A stretch of DNA of 41,395 bases from an uncultured Collinsella sp. (GTDB lineage Bacteria; Actinomycetota; Coriobacteriia; Coriobacteriales; Coriobacteriaceae), in assembly GCA_958418185.1 (NCBI GenBank), contig CATZEP010000006.1, positions 1-41,395 on the forward strand, in the 5' to 3' direction. The position numbers were made by a program, and so were the translations under genes. The notes under the pieces are model-generated. The model worked only from the letters and a program-made list of their open reading frames with translations, made no database searches and had not been told where the DNA came from. Below, piece by piece: positions 32,569 through 41,256 of this stretch (position 1 is its first letter; the number at the start of each line of letters is the position of its first letter).

Positions 32569-34272
32569 CTACCCCAGCAGGCTTAAGCCCACGGAGATGA
32601 ACGCCAGGATAACGCCGACGATGGACTCGCCACCGAGCAGGCCGCTGGCGACAACCAGGCCCTGCTCCTGGAAGGCGGCGTCCTTGGCGGCCTTTTCCTC
32701 GTCCGAAAGACCGGCCTCGGCGTCGCGGTGAGCGACCCACTTGTCGTAGGCGAGCTTGACGCAGGAGCCCAGGAAGGCCGTGAGCGACATGTAGAACGGC
32801 AGGTACACGCCCAGGCCGATCATCATGGCCGGAATGCCGAGCCAGTACATGACGATGCCGGCGATAAAGCCGCCCGCAAACCACGGCACGCTCGGGATGC
32901 CCGAGACCATGGTGGCGACCACGCTTGCCTGTGCGGCCACAAAACTCTTGTCGGGGCCAAAGGCGTCCGGACCATAGGCGGTGACGAGCGCGACCATGAC
33001 GGCGGCGGCGACCAGGGCGCCCACGATGCCGCCAATGGCCTGGCCGACCCACTGCGCGCGCGGGTTGGTGCCCAGCACGGCGCCGGCCTTGAAGTCGTTC
33101 ATGACGTCGCCCGCAAGGCCGCACGCCACGGCCACGATGCCGGCGATAAAGAACAGCTTGACCTGAGCGAGCTGCGCGAAGGCGGCAACGATGAGCATGA
33201 CGATGAGGCCGAAGATCTCCATGGGGTCGATGCCCGTCTGGCCGCAGCTCTGCGCGCTCATGATGGTGGTGACAAAGGTGAACAGCGTGACGATGACGGC
33301 CGGAACGGGGCCAAGGTCGAGCACGATGGCGATGATCACGGCGATGGCGGCAGCGCCCAGGCCGATGATACCGGCGTCGAGTTTAAGGGAGCCCGAGATG
33401 AGCGACTGCTCGTCGGTGTCGGTGGAGCTGTCGGCGGCGAGGCCGCGGACGATACCGGCGACCTGCGGAAGGATGTCCTTGAGGACGACGGCGACGCCAA
33501 AGCCCATCATGAGGCCCATACCCAGGGACTTGACGATGCCCTGTGCGGTCATAACGTCAAACAGACCGGCAGCGGTGCCGCCGACGATGATGCCAAAATT
33601 GCCCAGCAGCGCGCCGGCAAACCAGAACGCGACGGGGGCGAAGCCCACCAAAAAGCCGATGGACAGCAACATGGGCGAGTTGTAGATGGCAAAGGTCACG
33701 CCGGGGATATTGAGCGTGCACAGCATGCTGGGCACAATGCCCAGAGCGTCGCGCAGCACGCTGTAGATGCCTGCGATGGCCATGGAGCCAAAGAGCTGCT
33801 TGCCGGTCTTGCCGCCGGCCTCGGTGGCACGCAGGGTCTGAGCTGCGGCGTTGCCGGTGGGGAACTCCAGCGCGGCGTCCACGATAAAGTGACGGTGGAT
33901 GAGCGCGGTGGCCAGAAGGCCCAAGATGGTGCCGGCGAGCGCCACGATAAACATGTCGAGCCAGCTGATCTGGTCGGCATAGCCCAGCATCCAGGCGCCC
34001 GGGATGGTAAACGCCAGGCCGCCGGCGACCATGGCGCCCGCGGACATGATGGTGTGGGTGACGTTGGCCTCGTTGAGGCTGGCGTTGCCCATGAGCTTCA
34101 GGAAGAACAGCGAAATGACGGCAGCGAAAATGATCGGCCAGGGGAGTGCGCCCATCTTGAGGGCGGTATAGGCCGAGCTTGCCGTGATGATCACGCAGCC
34201 AAGGACGCCGATGACGACGCCGCGCAGCGTGAGTTGACCGCGCATCGAGGTACGGTTCGAGGGATTGCTCAT
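32569..34272 (-). CDS. OPT-family oligopeptide transporter
   Basis: This 567 aa integral membrane protein has about 14-16 segments. MRGQLTLRGVVIGVLGCVIITASSAYTALKMG at the N-terminus and ALEFPTGNAAAQTLRATEAGG after the fourth segment are typical of bacterial OPT (oligopeptide/metal chelate) transporters. A short charged cytosolic loop (residues about 520-545; WVAHRDAEAGLSDEEKAAKDAAF) precedes the last two segments. It probably takes up small peptides by proton symport. GGAG lies upstream of the ATG at 34272. It is transcribed alone and ends in a strong terminator. Confidence 0.92.
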   Translation of the reverse strand: MSNPSNRTSMRGQLTLRGVVIGVLGCVIITASSAYTALKMGALPWPIIFAAVISLFFLKLMGNASLNEANVTHTIMSAGAMVAGGLAFTIPGAWMLGYADQISWLDMFIVALAGTILGLLATALIHRHFIVDAALEFPTGNAAAQTLRATEAGGKTGKQLFGSMAIAGIYSVLRDALGIVPSMLCTLNIPGVTFAIYNSPMLLSIGFLVGFAPVAFWFAGALLGNFGIIVGGTAAGLFDVMTAQGIVKSLGMGLMMGFGVAVVLKDILPQVAGIVRGLAADSSTDTDEQSLISGSLKLDAGIIGLGAAAIAVIIAIVLDLGPVPAVIVTLFTFVTTIMSAQSCGQTGIDPMEIFGLIVMLIVAAFAQLAQVKLFFIAGIVAVACGLAGDVMNDFKAGAVLGTNPRAQWVGQAIGGIVGALVAAAVMVALVTAYGPDAFGPDKSFVAAQASVVATMVSGIPSVPWFAGGFIAGIVMYWLGIPAMMIGLGVYLPFYMSLTAFLGSCVKLAYDKWVAHRDAEAGLSDEEKAAKDAAFQEQGLVVASGLLGGESIVGVILAFISVGLSLLG

Positions 34273-34464
34273 ATAGAACTCCTTTGCGTATATCCGCTTC
34301 CCCCGGGAGCGCCGCTACGGATACGGCGCGGGAAGTCGGGTTACCAAGGGCCGCCGCGTGAGCTCGCGCACGACCGCGCACCAGTATAGCCGCAAGCTAG
34401 TCATTTTGGGATGACTGGTTTAGGGAGGCGATATACTGCTGGGCAGACGAAAGGAGCGCCGACG

Positions 34465-35316
34465 ATGCTTAATGGGTGCGCATACATATTGACGGTCGAC
34501 GTGGGCAACACGTTCATTCGCTTTGGCCTGTTTGCCGAGGATTCGGCCGCGGCGCAGGAATGCCCGCTTGCGACGTGCGAGATCACGACGCCGTCGAGCA
34601 TCACAGCCGACGAGGCGCGCATGAGGCTCGCGCAGGTCATGGGCGCGCTGTCAGCCGATGCGGGCATGCCGGGTGTGCTCGTTCCCGCAGCCGCAGTGCT
34701 GAGCTGCGTAGTGCCGGCGCTCGAGCGCCCGTGGAAGGTGGCGCTTTCCCGCACTTGCACGGGGCGCGTGCTCACCGTGGGGCCGGGCCTCAAGACCGGC
34801 ATACCCGTGCACTACGATGATCCGGCCGAGATCGGTCCCGACCGCATCGCCGACGCCGTGGCTGCCCGTGCCGTCTACGGCTCGCCGTGCATTGTGATCG
34901 ATCTGGGTACCACGACCAATATCGAGGTCATCGACGCGCGCGGAACCTTTGTCGGCGGCGTCATCGCGCCGGGTCTGGCACTTGGCGCCCGCTCGCTTTC
35001 GGCCGCTGCGGCGCGCCTGCCGCAGGTCGAGCCCTCGGCACCCACGCATGTGATCGGTCGCAACACGCGCGAGGCCATGCGCTCGGGCGTGGTCTTGGGC
35101 GAGGTGGCCCGCATCGACGGCATGCTCGACATGGTGCTTGCCGAGATGCGCGCGACCAAGGCGGCGGGGGAGGGCAGCGTGCCCATTGTCATTACCGGCG
35201 ACGATGCCGAGGCGCTCGCGGCGTTGGTCGGCCACAGCCTGACGGTAGACGACGCACTGACACTGCGGGGTCTCGCTGAGCTGTATCGCATCAACCAAAA
35301 GCCTCGTCGCGCATAA
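34465..35316 (+). CDS. coaX: type III pantothenate kinase
   Basis: This 283 aa enzyme phosphorylates pantothenate in the first step of coenzyme A synthesis. The ASKHA-fold blocks are clear: LTVDVGNTFIRFGLF (phosphate 1), YDDPAEIGPDRIADAVAAR, and VIDLGTTTNIEVIDARG (phosphate 2); GGVIAPGLALGARSL follows. Length fits type III kinases (about 255-280 aa). The ATG at 34465 has AAAGGAG upstream; an in-frame ATG at 34411 would add 18 residues not typical of the family. TATACT at 34432 may be its -10 box. Confidence 0.93.
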   Translation: MLNGCAYILTVDVGNTFIRFGLFAEDSAAAQECPLATCEITTPSSITADEARMRLAQVMGALSADAGMPGVLVPAAAVLSCVVPALERPWKVALSRTCTGRVLTVGPGLKTGIPVHYDDPAEIGPDRIADAVAARAVYGSPCIVIDLGTTTNIEVIDARGTFVGGVIAPGLALGARSLSAAAARLPQVEPSAPTHVIGRNTREAMRSGVVLGEVARIDGMLDMVLAEMRATKAAGEGSVPIVITGDDAEALAALVGHSLTVDDALTLRGLAELYRINQKPRRA

Positions 35317-35403
35317 AGCTGAGGACGTCGGCGGGAGAGGAAACAGCCCCACCTTTCACCTGCTACAATGGGTCAAAATGTTGCGATTACGGAGGTGTCT
35401 GCC

Positions 35404-35928
35404 ATGTCGGACGATCTTCATCAAACCGCGTCGGGCAAGCGCCGCGACGTTATTAGCTGGGACGAGTTCTTTATGAGCGTGGCCATCGCCGCGCAGCGCC
35501 GCAGCAAGGATCCCAATACGCAGGTGGGCGCGTGCATCGCCAGCACCAACCACCGTATCCTTTCGGTGGGCTACAACGGTACGCCCTCGGCACTCAACGA
35601 CGACTTTTTCCCGTGGGGCACGAGCGACGACCCGTTGCAGGATAAGCACAACTACGTGGTGCATGCCGAGGCCAACGCCGTGCTCAACTACCGCGGCTCG
35701 CTCAAAGACCTTGAGGGTTCCACGGTCTACGTCACGCTGTTCCCGTGCCACGACTGCGCCAAGATCCTGGCGCAGGTGGGCGTGGGCGAGGTCGTCTACC
35801 TGGACAACAAGTATGCCGATACCGACGACGGCCGTATCAGCCGCCGCATTCTCGACTCCTGCGGCATCAGCTACCGCCAGGTCATCGTCGATGTCCAGAT
35901 TGGTACCGGGGGACAAGCTCAGCAGTAA
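35404..35928 (+). CDS. deoxycytidylate (dCMP) deaminase, ComEB-like
   Basis: This 174 aa zinc enzyme deaminates dCMP to dUMP for thymidylate synthesis. The catalytic HAE is in YVVHAEANAVLNY, and the other zinc ligands are in LFPCHDCAK. RSKDPNTQVGACI and SVGYNGTPSALNDDFF are family-specific substrate blocks. The ATG at 35404 is preceded by GGAGG with about 8-nt spacing; an extended -10 (TGCTACAAT) lies at 35361-35369, within the open frame upstream, which argues against the longer start. Confidence 0.92.
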   Translation: MSDDLHQTASGKRRDVISWDEFFMSVAIAAQRRSKDPNTQVGACIASTNHRILSVGYNGTPSALNDDFFPWGTSDDPLQDKHNYVVHAEANAVLNYRGSLKDLEGSTVYVTLFPCHDCAKILAQVGVGEVVYLDNKYADTDDGRISRRILDSCGISYRQVIVDVQIGTGGQAQQ

Positions 35929-36099
35929 TATGCGTTGTCGCTATCTGGCGACGAACGCAGCTCAAAGAGCCCCGTCCCAAATTGACTACTCGTGAAAGTC
36001 GCGTCTGCGCGCATGGACGGCTCGTGAGCGGGTACATGGCTGTAGTAACATAGCTTCTGTCCGCGGGCGTGCCCGCGTTATTGTGAGAAAGGAGCCCCT

Positions 36100-36378
36100 G
36101 TGGCTGTTAACGAAGAGCTGCTTAAGAAGGTTCTTGAAGAGATTCGCCCCAACCTGCAGGCCGACGGCGGCGATATGGAGTATGTGGGCGTCGACGACGA
36201 GGGCGTCGTTAAGCTGGAACTGCAGGGCGCTTGCGCCGGCTGTCCCATGAGCTCGCTGACCCTTTCCATGGGTATCGAGCGCATCCTGAAGGAGCACGTG
36301 CCCGGCGTTACCCGCGTCGAGCAGGTCAATGCTTCCGGCGAGGCCGAGGACCTGTACGACGAGTACGCGCCGTTCTAA
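36100..36378 (+). CDS. Nfu-type iron-sulfur cluster carrier
   Basis: This 92 aa NifU C-terminal domain protein assembles or transfers 4Fe-4S clusters. The IRPNLQADGGDMEYVGVDD start and the CxxC in GACAGCPMSS are diagnostic. The GTG at 36100 has AAAGGAG 5 nt upstream. The last 20 residues are acidic. It is a stand-alone Nfu with no NifU scaffold domain. The window has many 4Fe-4S client proteins (two radical SAM enzymes and the dehydratase activase), but no direct link is shown. Confidence 0.93.
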   Translation: MAVNEELLKKVLEEIRPNLQADGGDMEYVGVDDEGVVKLELQGACAGCPMSSLTLSMGIERILKEHVPGVTRVEQVNASGEAEDLYDEYAPF

Positions 36379-36423
36379 GATGCGAAAGCTGCGGACGGTA
36401 CGCTCCGCATAGACGTTACGTCC

Positions 36424-36462
36424 AAATATGCGGCTGCGAGCGCAAGGCCCGCGGCCGCATTT
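36424..36462. terminator. hairpin after the Nfu gene
   Basis: AAATATGCGGC pairs with GCCGCATTT (bulged) around a GC-rich loop, followed by TTTGT. It lies about 45 nt after the Nfu stop codon and before the lgt ribosome site. Confidence 0.5.
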
Positions 36463-36486
36463 GTATGTAGGGAGCAGGGGATCGAT

Positions 36487-37308
36487 ATGCTCAACGACCT
36501 CTACCATATGCTTGATCCCGTCGCGATCTCGGCGGGCCCCATCACCATCTACTGGTACGGTCTGGCCTACGTGGTCGGCGCTCTGCTCACGGCGGTCGTT
36601 ATGTACCGCACGCAACGTCGTTGGGGCTTCGACATTACGATTGATGACCTGACGAGCGTCGTGGTCGGCGCGGTCTTTGGCCTTATTATCGGCGCGCGCC
36701 TGTTTTACGTCGTCTTTTACGGTGATGGCTACTATTTGGCCCACCCGCTCGAGATCTTTGCCACCAACGAGGGAGGCATGAGCTTCCACGGTGGCCTGGT
36801 GGGCGGCATCTTGGGCGGCATCATCGTGTGCCGCATGTATAAGCTCGACGCCTGGACCATCGCCGACCTTGCTGTGATCGGTGCTCCGCTGGCGCTGTGC
36901 CTGGGACGTTGCGCCAATTTCGTCAACGGCGAGCTGTGGGGTAAGCCGACCGATCTGCCCTGGGGCGTGGTCTTTGGCGGCACTGCGGGCGATATGCCGC
37001 GCCATCCCTCCCAGCTCTACGAGGCGTTTCTTGAGGGCGTCGTACTCTTCTGTATTTTGCAGGTGCTCAGCCGCAAAAAGCCGCTACTGCCCCAGGGTAC
37101 GTTTATGGGCGTGTTCGTGATGGGGTACGGCATCGTCCGCTTTCTCGTTGAGTTCGTGCGCGTGCCCGATGCCCAGCTGGGTTATCTGTTGGGCGGCGTC
37201 ATCACCATGGGCCAGCTGCTGAGTTTGCCGCTCGTGATCGCCGGTCTGGCGCTCATCATCTTCGCCCGACACCGCAATCGCCCCCAGCGCATCTACCTCG
37301 ACGCCTAA
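36487..37308 (+). CDS. lgt: prolipoprotein diacylglyceryl transferase
   Basis: This 273 aa membrane enzyme attaches diacylglycerol to the lipobox Cys of lipoproteins such as the binding protein at 16680. About seven hydrophobic segments are seen. The signatures MSFHGGLVGGILGG, LCLGRCANFVNGELWG (catalytic Arg/Asn region) and RHPSQLYEAFLEG, plus FLVEFVRVPDAQLG, are all intact. The ATG at 36487 follows AGGGAGCAGGGG. Length is normal for the family. Confidence 0.96.
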   Translation: MLNDLYHMLDPVAISAGPITIYWYGLAYVVGALLTAVVMYRTQRRWGFDITIDDLTSVVVGAVFGLIIGARLFYVVFYGDGYYLAHPLEIFATNEGGMSFHGGLVGGILGGIIVCRMYKLDAWTIADLAVIGAPLALCLGRCANFVNGELWGKPTDLPWGVVFGGTAGDMPRHPSQLYEAFLEGVVLFCILQVLSRKKPLLPQGTFMGVFVMGYGIVRFLVEFVRVPDAQLGYLLGGVITMGQLLSLPLVIAGLALIIFARHRNRPQRIYLDA

Positions 37309-37313
37309 CCAAG

Positions 37314-37348
37314 GCCACCACAAAGGGGACAGGCACCTTTGTGGTGGT
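37314..37348. repeat. GGGGACAGG-core palindrome, copy 4
   Basis: CCACCACAAAGG (37315-37326) and CCTTTGTGGTGG (37336-37347) are perfectly complementary around GGACAGGCA. It begins 6 nt after the lgt stop codon and matches the element at 17918 over the whole stem and loop. Confidence 0.8.
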
Positions 37349-37388
37349 CTTGCCGAGTTTGATAGGTTTCTAGAAAGGCTTTCGGACT

Positions 37389-39572
37389 GTGAAGGATTCC
37401 GACCTCTCCACAACGGCTGCGCGCGACGCTGCCCGCATCGTCTGGTTTAAGCGCTATCCCGCCAAGCAGACCCTCATCGCCTTTTTGCTCGCGCTGTTGG
37501 CGACCACGGCGTTTTCCATCGATCCCGCCCCGGTGTCGAGCAACGCGGTCTTGGCGATTGACCCCAAAGCCTCGGGCATGCTGTACGTGTGCTACGAGGT
37601 GCTCCTCTCGTTTGCCGGCCATACCGACGCGGTCATGCTGCTTGCGCTTGCCTGCCTGCTCACGCTGCCGTTTCGCTACGTATTCTTTGGCCGCGGCGAC
37701 GCTTGGCGTCCCTCGGTGATCCTTCCGTCGCTGTTCTTTGCCGTCTGCATGGTGTTTGGCCGCAGCTACGACCTCACCGATTCGGCCGAGATCGTGCTCG
37801 GCGACAAGGCCCGCATTATCTGTGCCTGGATAGGCGGTGCGGGCTGGATGCTCTTGGCGGTCGTTGCTTTCTACCTGGCTTTTGAGTGTCTAGATTGGTT
37901 GAGCTCTCGGCGCATTCCGTTTTCCGAAGCGCACTTTGGCCGCGTATGGCGTGTGGCTCACGCCGTGCTCTCGGTCCATCCCTTTGCCGGGCCCTTCCTG
38001 GTGCTTATGGTCGCCTGGGCGCCCACGCTCATCGCTTCGCTGCCCGGCCTTTTTATGGGAGATACGGGTGCGCAGATTCGCCAGTGGTTCAACTACCCCA
38101 ACGGCACGAGTGACTACCTGCGTCTGCTCAATCCCAATGTGTTGCTCAACGGACATCATCCCGTGGTGCACACGGCTATCATCGGTTCGTGCGTCCAGCT
38201 GGGGCTTTCACTGTTCAACAGCGCCAACGCAGGTCTTGCCATCTACACCTGCGCTCAGTTCGTCATTACGGCCGCCTGCATGGCCTATTCCATCTCGTCG
38301 CTGCGCAAGCTGGGCGTGAGCCTGCCGGTCCGCGGCGTGATCTTGCTGTTCTTTGTGTTTATGCCGATGTTCTCTAACTACGCGGCGTTGCTCACCAAAG
38401 ACGTGCTCTTTGCCGACGCGTTCTTGGTGCTGCTGGTACAGACCGTCAAGCTCGTGGCATGTGGCTTGCCCCGTCGTGATGCCAATGTCGAGCGAACGGG
38501 CGAGAAAGCCCCCGTGCTCTTTGCGCGCCACGACTGGCTGCTGCTTGCTCTGGGCGCCATGGGCTCCACGTTTCTGCGTAACGGCGGCCTGGTGTTTCCC
38601 CTGGCGGCATGCGTAATCGCGGCGGCGCTTTGCGCATGGGACGTGCATGTGGCTCGTCGTGCAGCCAAGCAGGCTGGTGCTGCGCCTTCGGGCGCCACCC
38701 CGCGTTTCCGCTGGGTGGGAGTTCTTGCGGTGCTTGCGCTCTGCCTTGCCTCTAATATGTATTTCACCAAGGTATTTATGCCGGCGCACGATATCACGCC
38801 GGGCTCCAAGCGCGAGATCCTCTCGATTCCGTTTCAACAGACGGCACGCTTCGTCCAAAAGCACGATGGCCTCAACTCGGGCGTCAACCCCACGGTTAAG
38901 GAGGACGGCACCATCGTGGAAGCTCCCTGCGACGGCTTGGTGACCGATGAGGAGCGCGCTGTGATCGATCGCGTGCTTAAGTACGAGAACCTGGGCCGTC
39001 GCTACAACCCCGACAAGTCGGATGCCGTCAAAAACTGCTTCAATGAGTACGCCTCACAGGAGGACATCAAGGCCTATTTTGAGGTGTGGGCCCAGATGTT
39101 CAAAAAGGATCCCGAGTGCTATATCTCGGCGCTCATCAATAACTACTACGGCTACTTTTATCCGAGTGCCCGCGATGCGTGGGTCTACAGCACGGCGCGC
39201 AGTGCCGAGATTATGGCGAAGCCCGATAACCTCAAGTACTTCGACTTCCATCCGGTCGATAGCAAGGTCGTGCGCTGGTGCAACCACCTGATCAACCTGT
39301 ATCGCGTGGCAGTACAACGCGTCCCGTTTATCTCGCTCACCATGAGCTCGGCCACCTACGTGTGGATTATGATCGCCGTGGTGGTCTACCTGTTGCGCCG
39401 CCATTCGTGGCGCGCGCTGGCCATCTGGATACCGCTGCTGGGCGTGCTCGCCGTGTGCCTGATCGGTCCATGTAACGGATCGACCTACATGCGCTACCTG
39501 TATCCGGTCATCGCCTGCATGCCCTTTGCCATCGGCGCCACCATCACCCGCAGCGACCTCCTCTGGTCCTAA
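37389..39572 (+). CDS. DUF6020 family large membrane protein
   Basis: This 727 aa integral membrane protein has about 12 hydrophobic segments in residues 25-480 and 640-720, with a large soluble, probably extracellular region (about 470-630) containing SGVNPTVKEDG and YFYPSARDAWVYST. The motifs DTGAQIRQWFNYP and LNGHHPVVHTAIIG, on what is likely an outside loop early in the protein, recall GT-C fold glycosyltransferases acting on lipid-linked sugars. I assign DUF6020 from memory of the family, and the transferase role is inference. The GTG start at 37389 follows AGAAAGG. It lies 80 nt after lgt, with a palindrome between. Confidence 0.72.
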   Translation: MKDSDLSTTAARDAARIVWFKRYPAKQTLIAFLLALLATTAFSIDPAPVSSNAVLAIDPKASGMLYVCYEVLLSFAGHTDAVMLLALACLLTLPFRYVFFGRGDAWRPSVILPSLFFAVCMVFGRSYDLTDSAEIVLGDKARIICAWIGGAGWMLLAVVAFYLAFECLDWLSSRRIPFSEAHFGRVWRVAHAVLSVHPFAGPFLVLMVAWAPTLIASLPGLFMGDTGAQIRQWFNYPNGTSDYLRLLNPNVLLNGHHPVVHTAIIGSCVQLGLSLFNSANAGLAIYTCAQFVITAACMAYSISSLRKLGVSLPVRGVILLFFVFMPMFSNYAALLTKDVLFADAFLVLLVQTVKLVACGLPRRDANVERTGEKAPVLFARHDWLLLALGAMGSTFLRNGGLVFPLAACVIAAALCAWDVHVARRAAKQAGAAPSGATPRFRWVGVLAVLALCLASNMYFTKVFMPAHDITPGSKREILSIPFQQTARFVQKHDGLNSGVNPTVKEDGTIVEAPCDGLVTDEERAVIDRVLKYENLGRRYNPDKSDAVKNCFNEYASQEDIKAYFEVWAQMFKKDPECYISALINNYYGYFYPSARDAWVYSTARSAEIMAKPDNLKYFDFHPVDSKVVRWCNHLINLYRVAVQRVPFISLTMSSATYVWIMIAVVVYLLRRHSWRALAIWIPLLGVLAVCLIGPCNGSTYMRYLYPVIACMPFAIGATITRSDLLWS

Positions 39573-39573
39573 T

Positions 39574-39606
39574 TTGGTGCAAAGGGGACAGGTTACTTTG
39601 CACCAA
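39574..39606. repeat. GGGGACAGG-core palindrome, copy 5
   Basis: TTGGTGCAAAG (39574-39584) and CTTTGCACCAA (39596-39606) pair perfectly around GGGACAGGTTA. It overlaps the stop region of the upstream membrane-protein gene. Confidence 0.8.
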
Positions 39607-39737
39607 GGGGCTGCATCATCACGACGCCTTCATTTTGGGGTTTATCTTGCAGGCCGGTAGGTATATCATAACGACGTTTGTTTATATTGCCCGAGCATCC
39701 ACGCTGGGCTTTAGGTCGAAACCGATAGGAGACACGT

Positions 39738-40544
39738 ATGTCCGGACACTCTAAGTGGGCCACAACCAAGCATCGTAAGGGCGCGCAGGACGCCAAGCGT
39801 TCCGCCCTCTTCTCCAAGCTCAGCCGCAACATCACCGTTGCTGCCCGTCTCGGCGGCGACCCGCTGCCCGAGAACAACGCCAGCCTCGCCGCTGCCGTTG
39901 CCAAGGCCAAGGCTCAGTCCATGCCTAAGGACAAGATCAAGTCCGCTATCGATAAGGCCTTTGGTTCGGGTGCCGATGCCGCCGTCTACGAGAACATCGT
40001 GTACGAGGGCTACGGTCCCGCCGGTGTCGCCGTCTACGTCGACTGCCTGACCGACAACCGCAACCGCACCGCCGCCGACGTCCGTTCCGCCTTCTCCCAC
40101 GCTGGTGGCAACCTGGGCACCTCCGGTTCCGTCGCCTTCCAGTTTGAGCGCAAGGGCCAGATCGTCGTTGCCAAGGAGGTCCTGGACGAGAACGCCAAGA
40201 AGGAGACCATGATCGCCAACGGTGCTGCCGGTGACGAGGATGAGTTCATGATGGCGATCGCCGAGGCCGGTGGCGAGGACTACGAGGACGCCGGCGAGGA
40301 GTGGATCGTCTGGACTACCGCCAACGAGGTCATGGCTGTCTCCAAGGCGCTCGAGGAGCAGGGCGTCCAGGTCAAGGGCTCCGAGACCACCATGGTCCCG
40401 ACCACCCCGACCGAGGTCTCCGGCGCCGACGCCAAGAAGGTTCAGCGCCTCATCGACCGTCTTGAGGAGCTCGACGACGTCCAGGACGTCTACAGCACCA
40501 TGGACATGACCGACGAGGTCATCGCTGCCCTCGAGGAGGAGTAG
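39738..40544 (+). CDS. yebC: YebC/PmpR family regulatory protein
   Basis: This 268 aa cytosolic protein starts with the family signature MSGHSKWATTKHRKGAQDAKR and carries VYEGYGPAGVAVYVDCLTDNRNRT and SGSVAFQFERKG. YebC proteins act as transcriptional regulators and, in recent work on the family, aid ribosomes through proline-rich stretches. It is somewhat longer than the usual 240-250 aa, with extra acidic residues around AGGEDYEDAGEEW. The ATG follows ATAGGAGAC. It is followed by a terminator and is probably monocistronic. Confidence 0.95.
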   Translation: MSGHSKWATTKHRKGAQDAKRSALFSKLSRNITVAARLGGDPLPENNASLAAAVAKAKAQSMPKDKIKSAIDKAFGSGADAAVYENIVYEGYGPAGVAVYVDCLTDNRNRTAADVRSAFSHAGGNLGTSGSVAFQFERKGQIVVAKEVLDENAKKETMIANGAAGDEDEFMMAIAEAGGEDYEDAGEEWIVWTTANEVMAVSKALEEQGVQVKGSETTMVPTTPTEVSGADAKKVQRLIDRLEELDDVQDVYSTMDMTDEVIAALEEE

Positions 40545-40612
40545 CGCCCGCACGGATTGAGCCGTGCATATCTGGGCATAATGAAGCGAGCATGCAAGCC
40601 TCGTGGAATAGA

Positions 40613-40656
40613 TGAGCCGGATCCGCGTGCATGAGGCACCGGACCCGGCTCTTTTA
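40613..40656 (+). terminator. terminator of yebC
   Basis: GAGCCGGATCCG pairs with CGGACCCGGCTC (one mismatch) around a 15-nt loop, followed by TTTTATAATG. Confidence 0.75.
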
Positions 40657-40710
40657 TAATGATGCGAATCGTTTTGCATTCTGTGGATCGAGATTTGAAG
40701 GGAGCGCCGC

Positions 40711-41256
40711 ATGCGCGTGCTCAAACGAGCCCTGGCGATCGTGTATCTTGCCGCCGCCGTCGTGGCGCTGGGTACGTTGGTCTGCCAGTTTTGGGGGCCA
40801 TATACCTATCGCTTTATGCTGCTGATGCGCGATCCGCTGCCTCGCATCGTTGTTACGGCGTGCGGCGGCGTCGTGGCGCTCGGCGTGCTCGTGGGTTTCT
40901 TCCGCCTGGTGTTTGCTCGTCGCGAGCCGTCCTGCGTGCATCCGGCGGGGGAGCGTAATATCGAGGTCACGCTCGCTGCCCTCTCCTCGTGTGCTCGCAC
41001 CGCGGCAGAGCGCGACGACCGAGTGATGATCGAGCATGTCGAGGCGCGCGTGCAGGGCTCCGACGAATCGCACGTCCGTTTTAAGGTCGACGCCATCGCG
41101 CTCGACGACCGGGACGTGGCTTCCCTTGCAGCCGCGATGCAGCAACGTATCGAGGAGGCCTGCGACACTATGCTCGGCACGCCGGGCACGACTGCGCGCG
41201 TTCGTTTTTTGCCGTCCAAGACTACCGTCCAGACCGTGGAGGTTTCCGGTGAGTGA
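40711..41256 (+). CDS. AmaP-like Asp23 membrane anchor protein
   Basis: This 181 aa protein has two N-terminal membrane segments (residues about 8-28 and 47-68) and a soluble C-terminal domain (about 85-181) with alternating strands (VMIEHVEARVQG, VRFKVDAIAL) of the Asp23/AmaP type. In Firmicutes AmaP anchors Asp23 at the membrane and affects cell-envelope stress. AAGGGAG lies upstream of the ATG. The next gene overlaps its end by 8 nt, which supports an AmaP/Asp23 pair. The family call is from layout and weak sequence resemblance. Confidence 0.7.
   Translation: MRVLKRALAIVYLAAAVVALGTLVCQFWGPYTYRFMLLMRDPLPRIVVTACGGVVALGVLVGFFRLVFARREPSCVHPAGERNIEVTLAALSSCARTAAERDDRVMIEHVEARVQGSDESHVRFKVDAIALDDRDVASLAAAMQQRIEEACDTMLGTPGTTARVRFLPSKTTVQTVEVSGE

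Noticed and set aside
32728..34389. A 553-codon open frame on the plus strand
   Set aside because: It is antisense to the OPT transporter. The product is an unusual His/Asp/Gly-rich string typical of a shadow frame.
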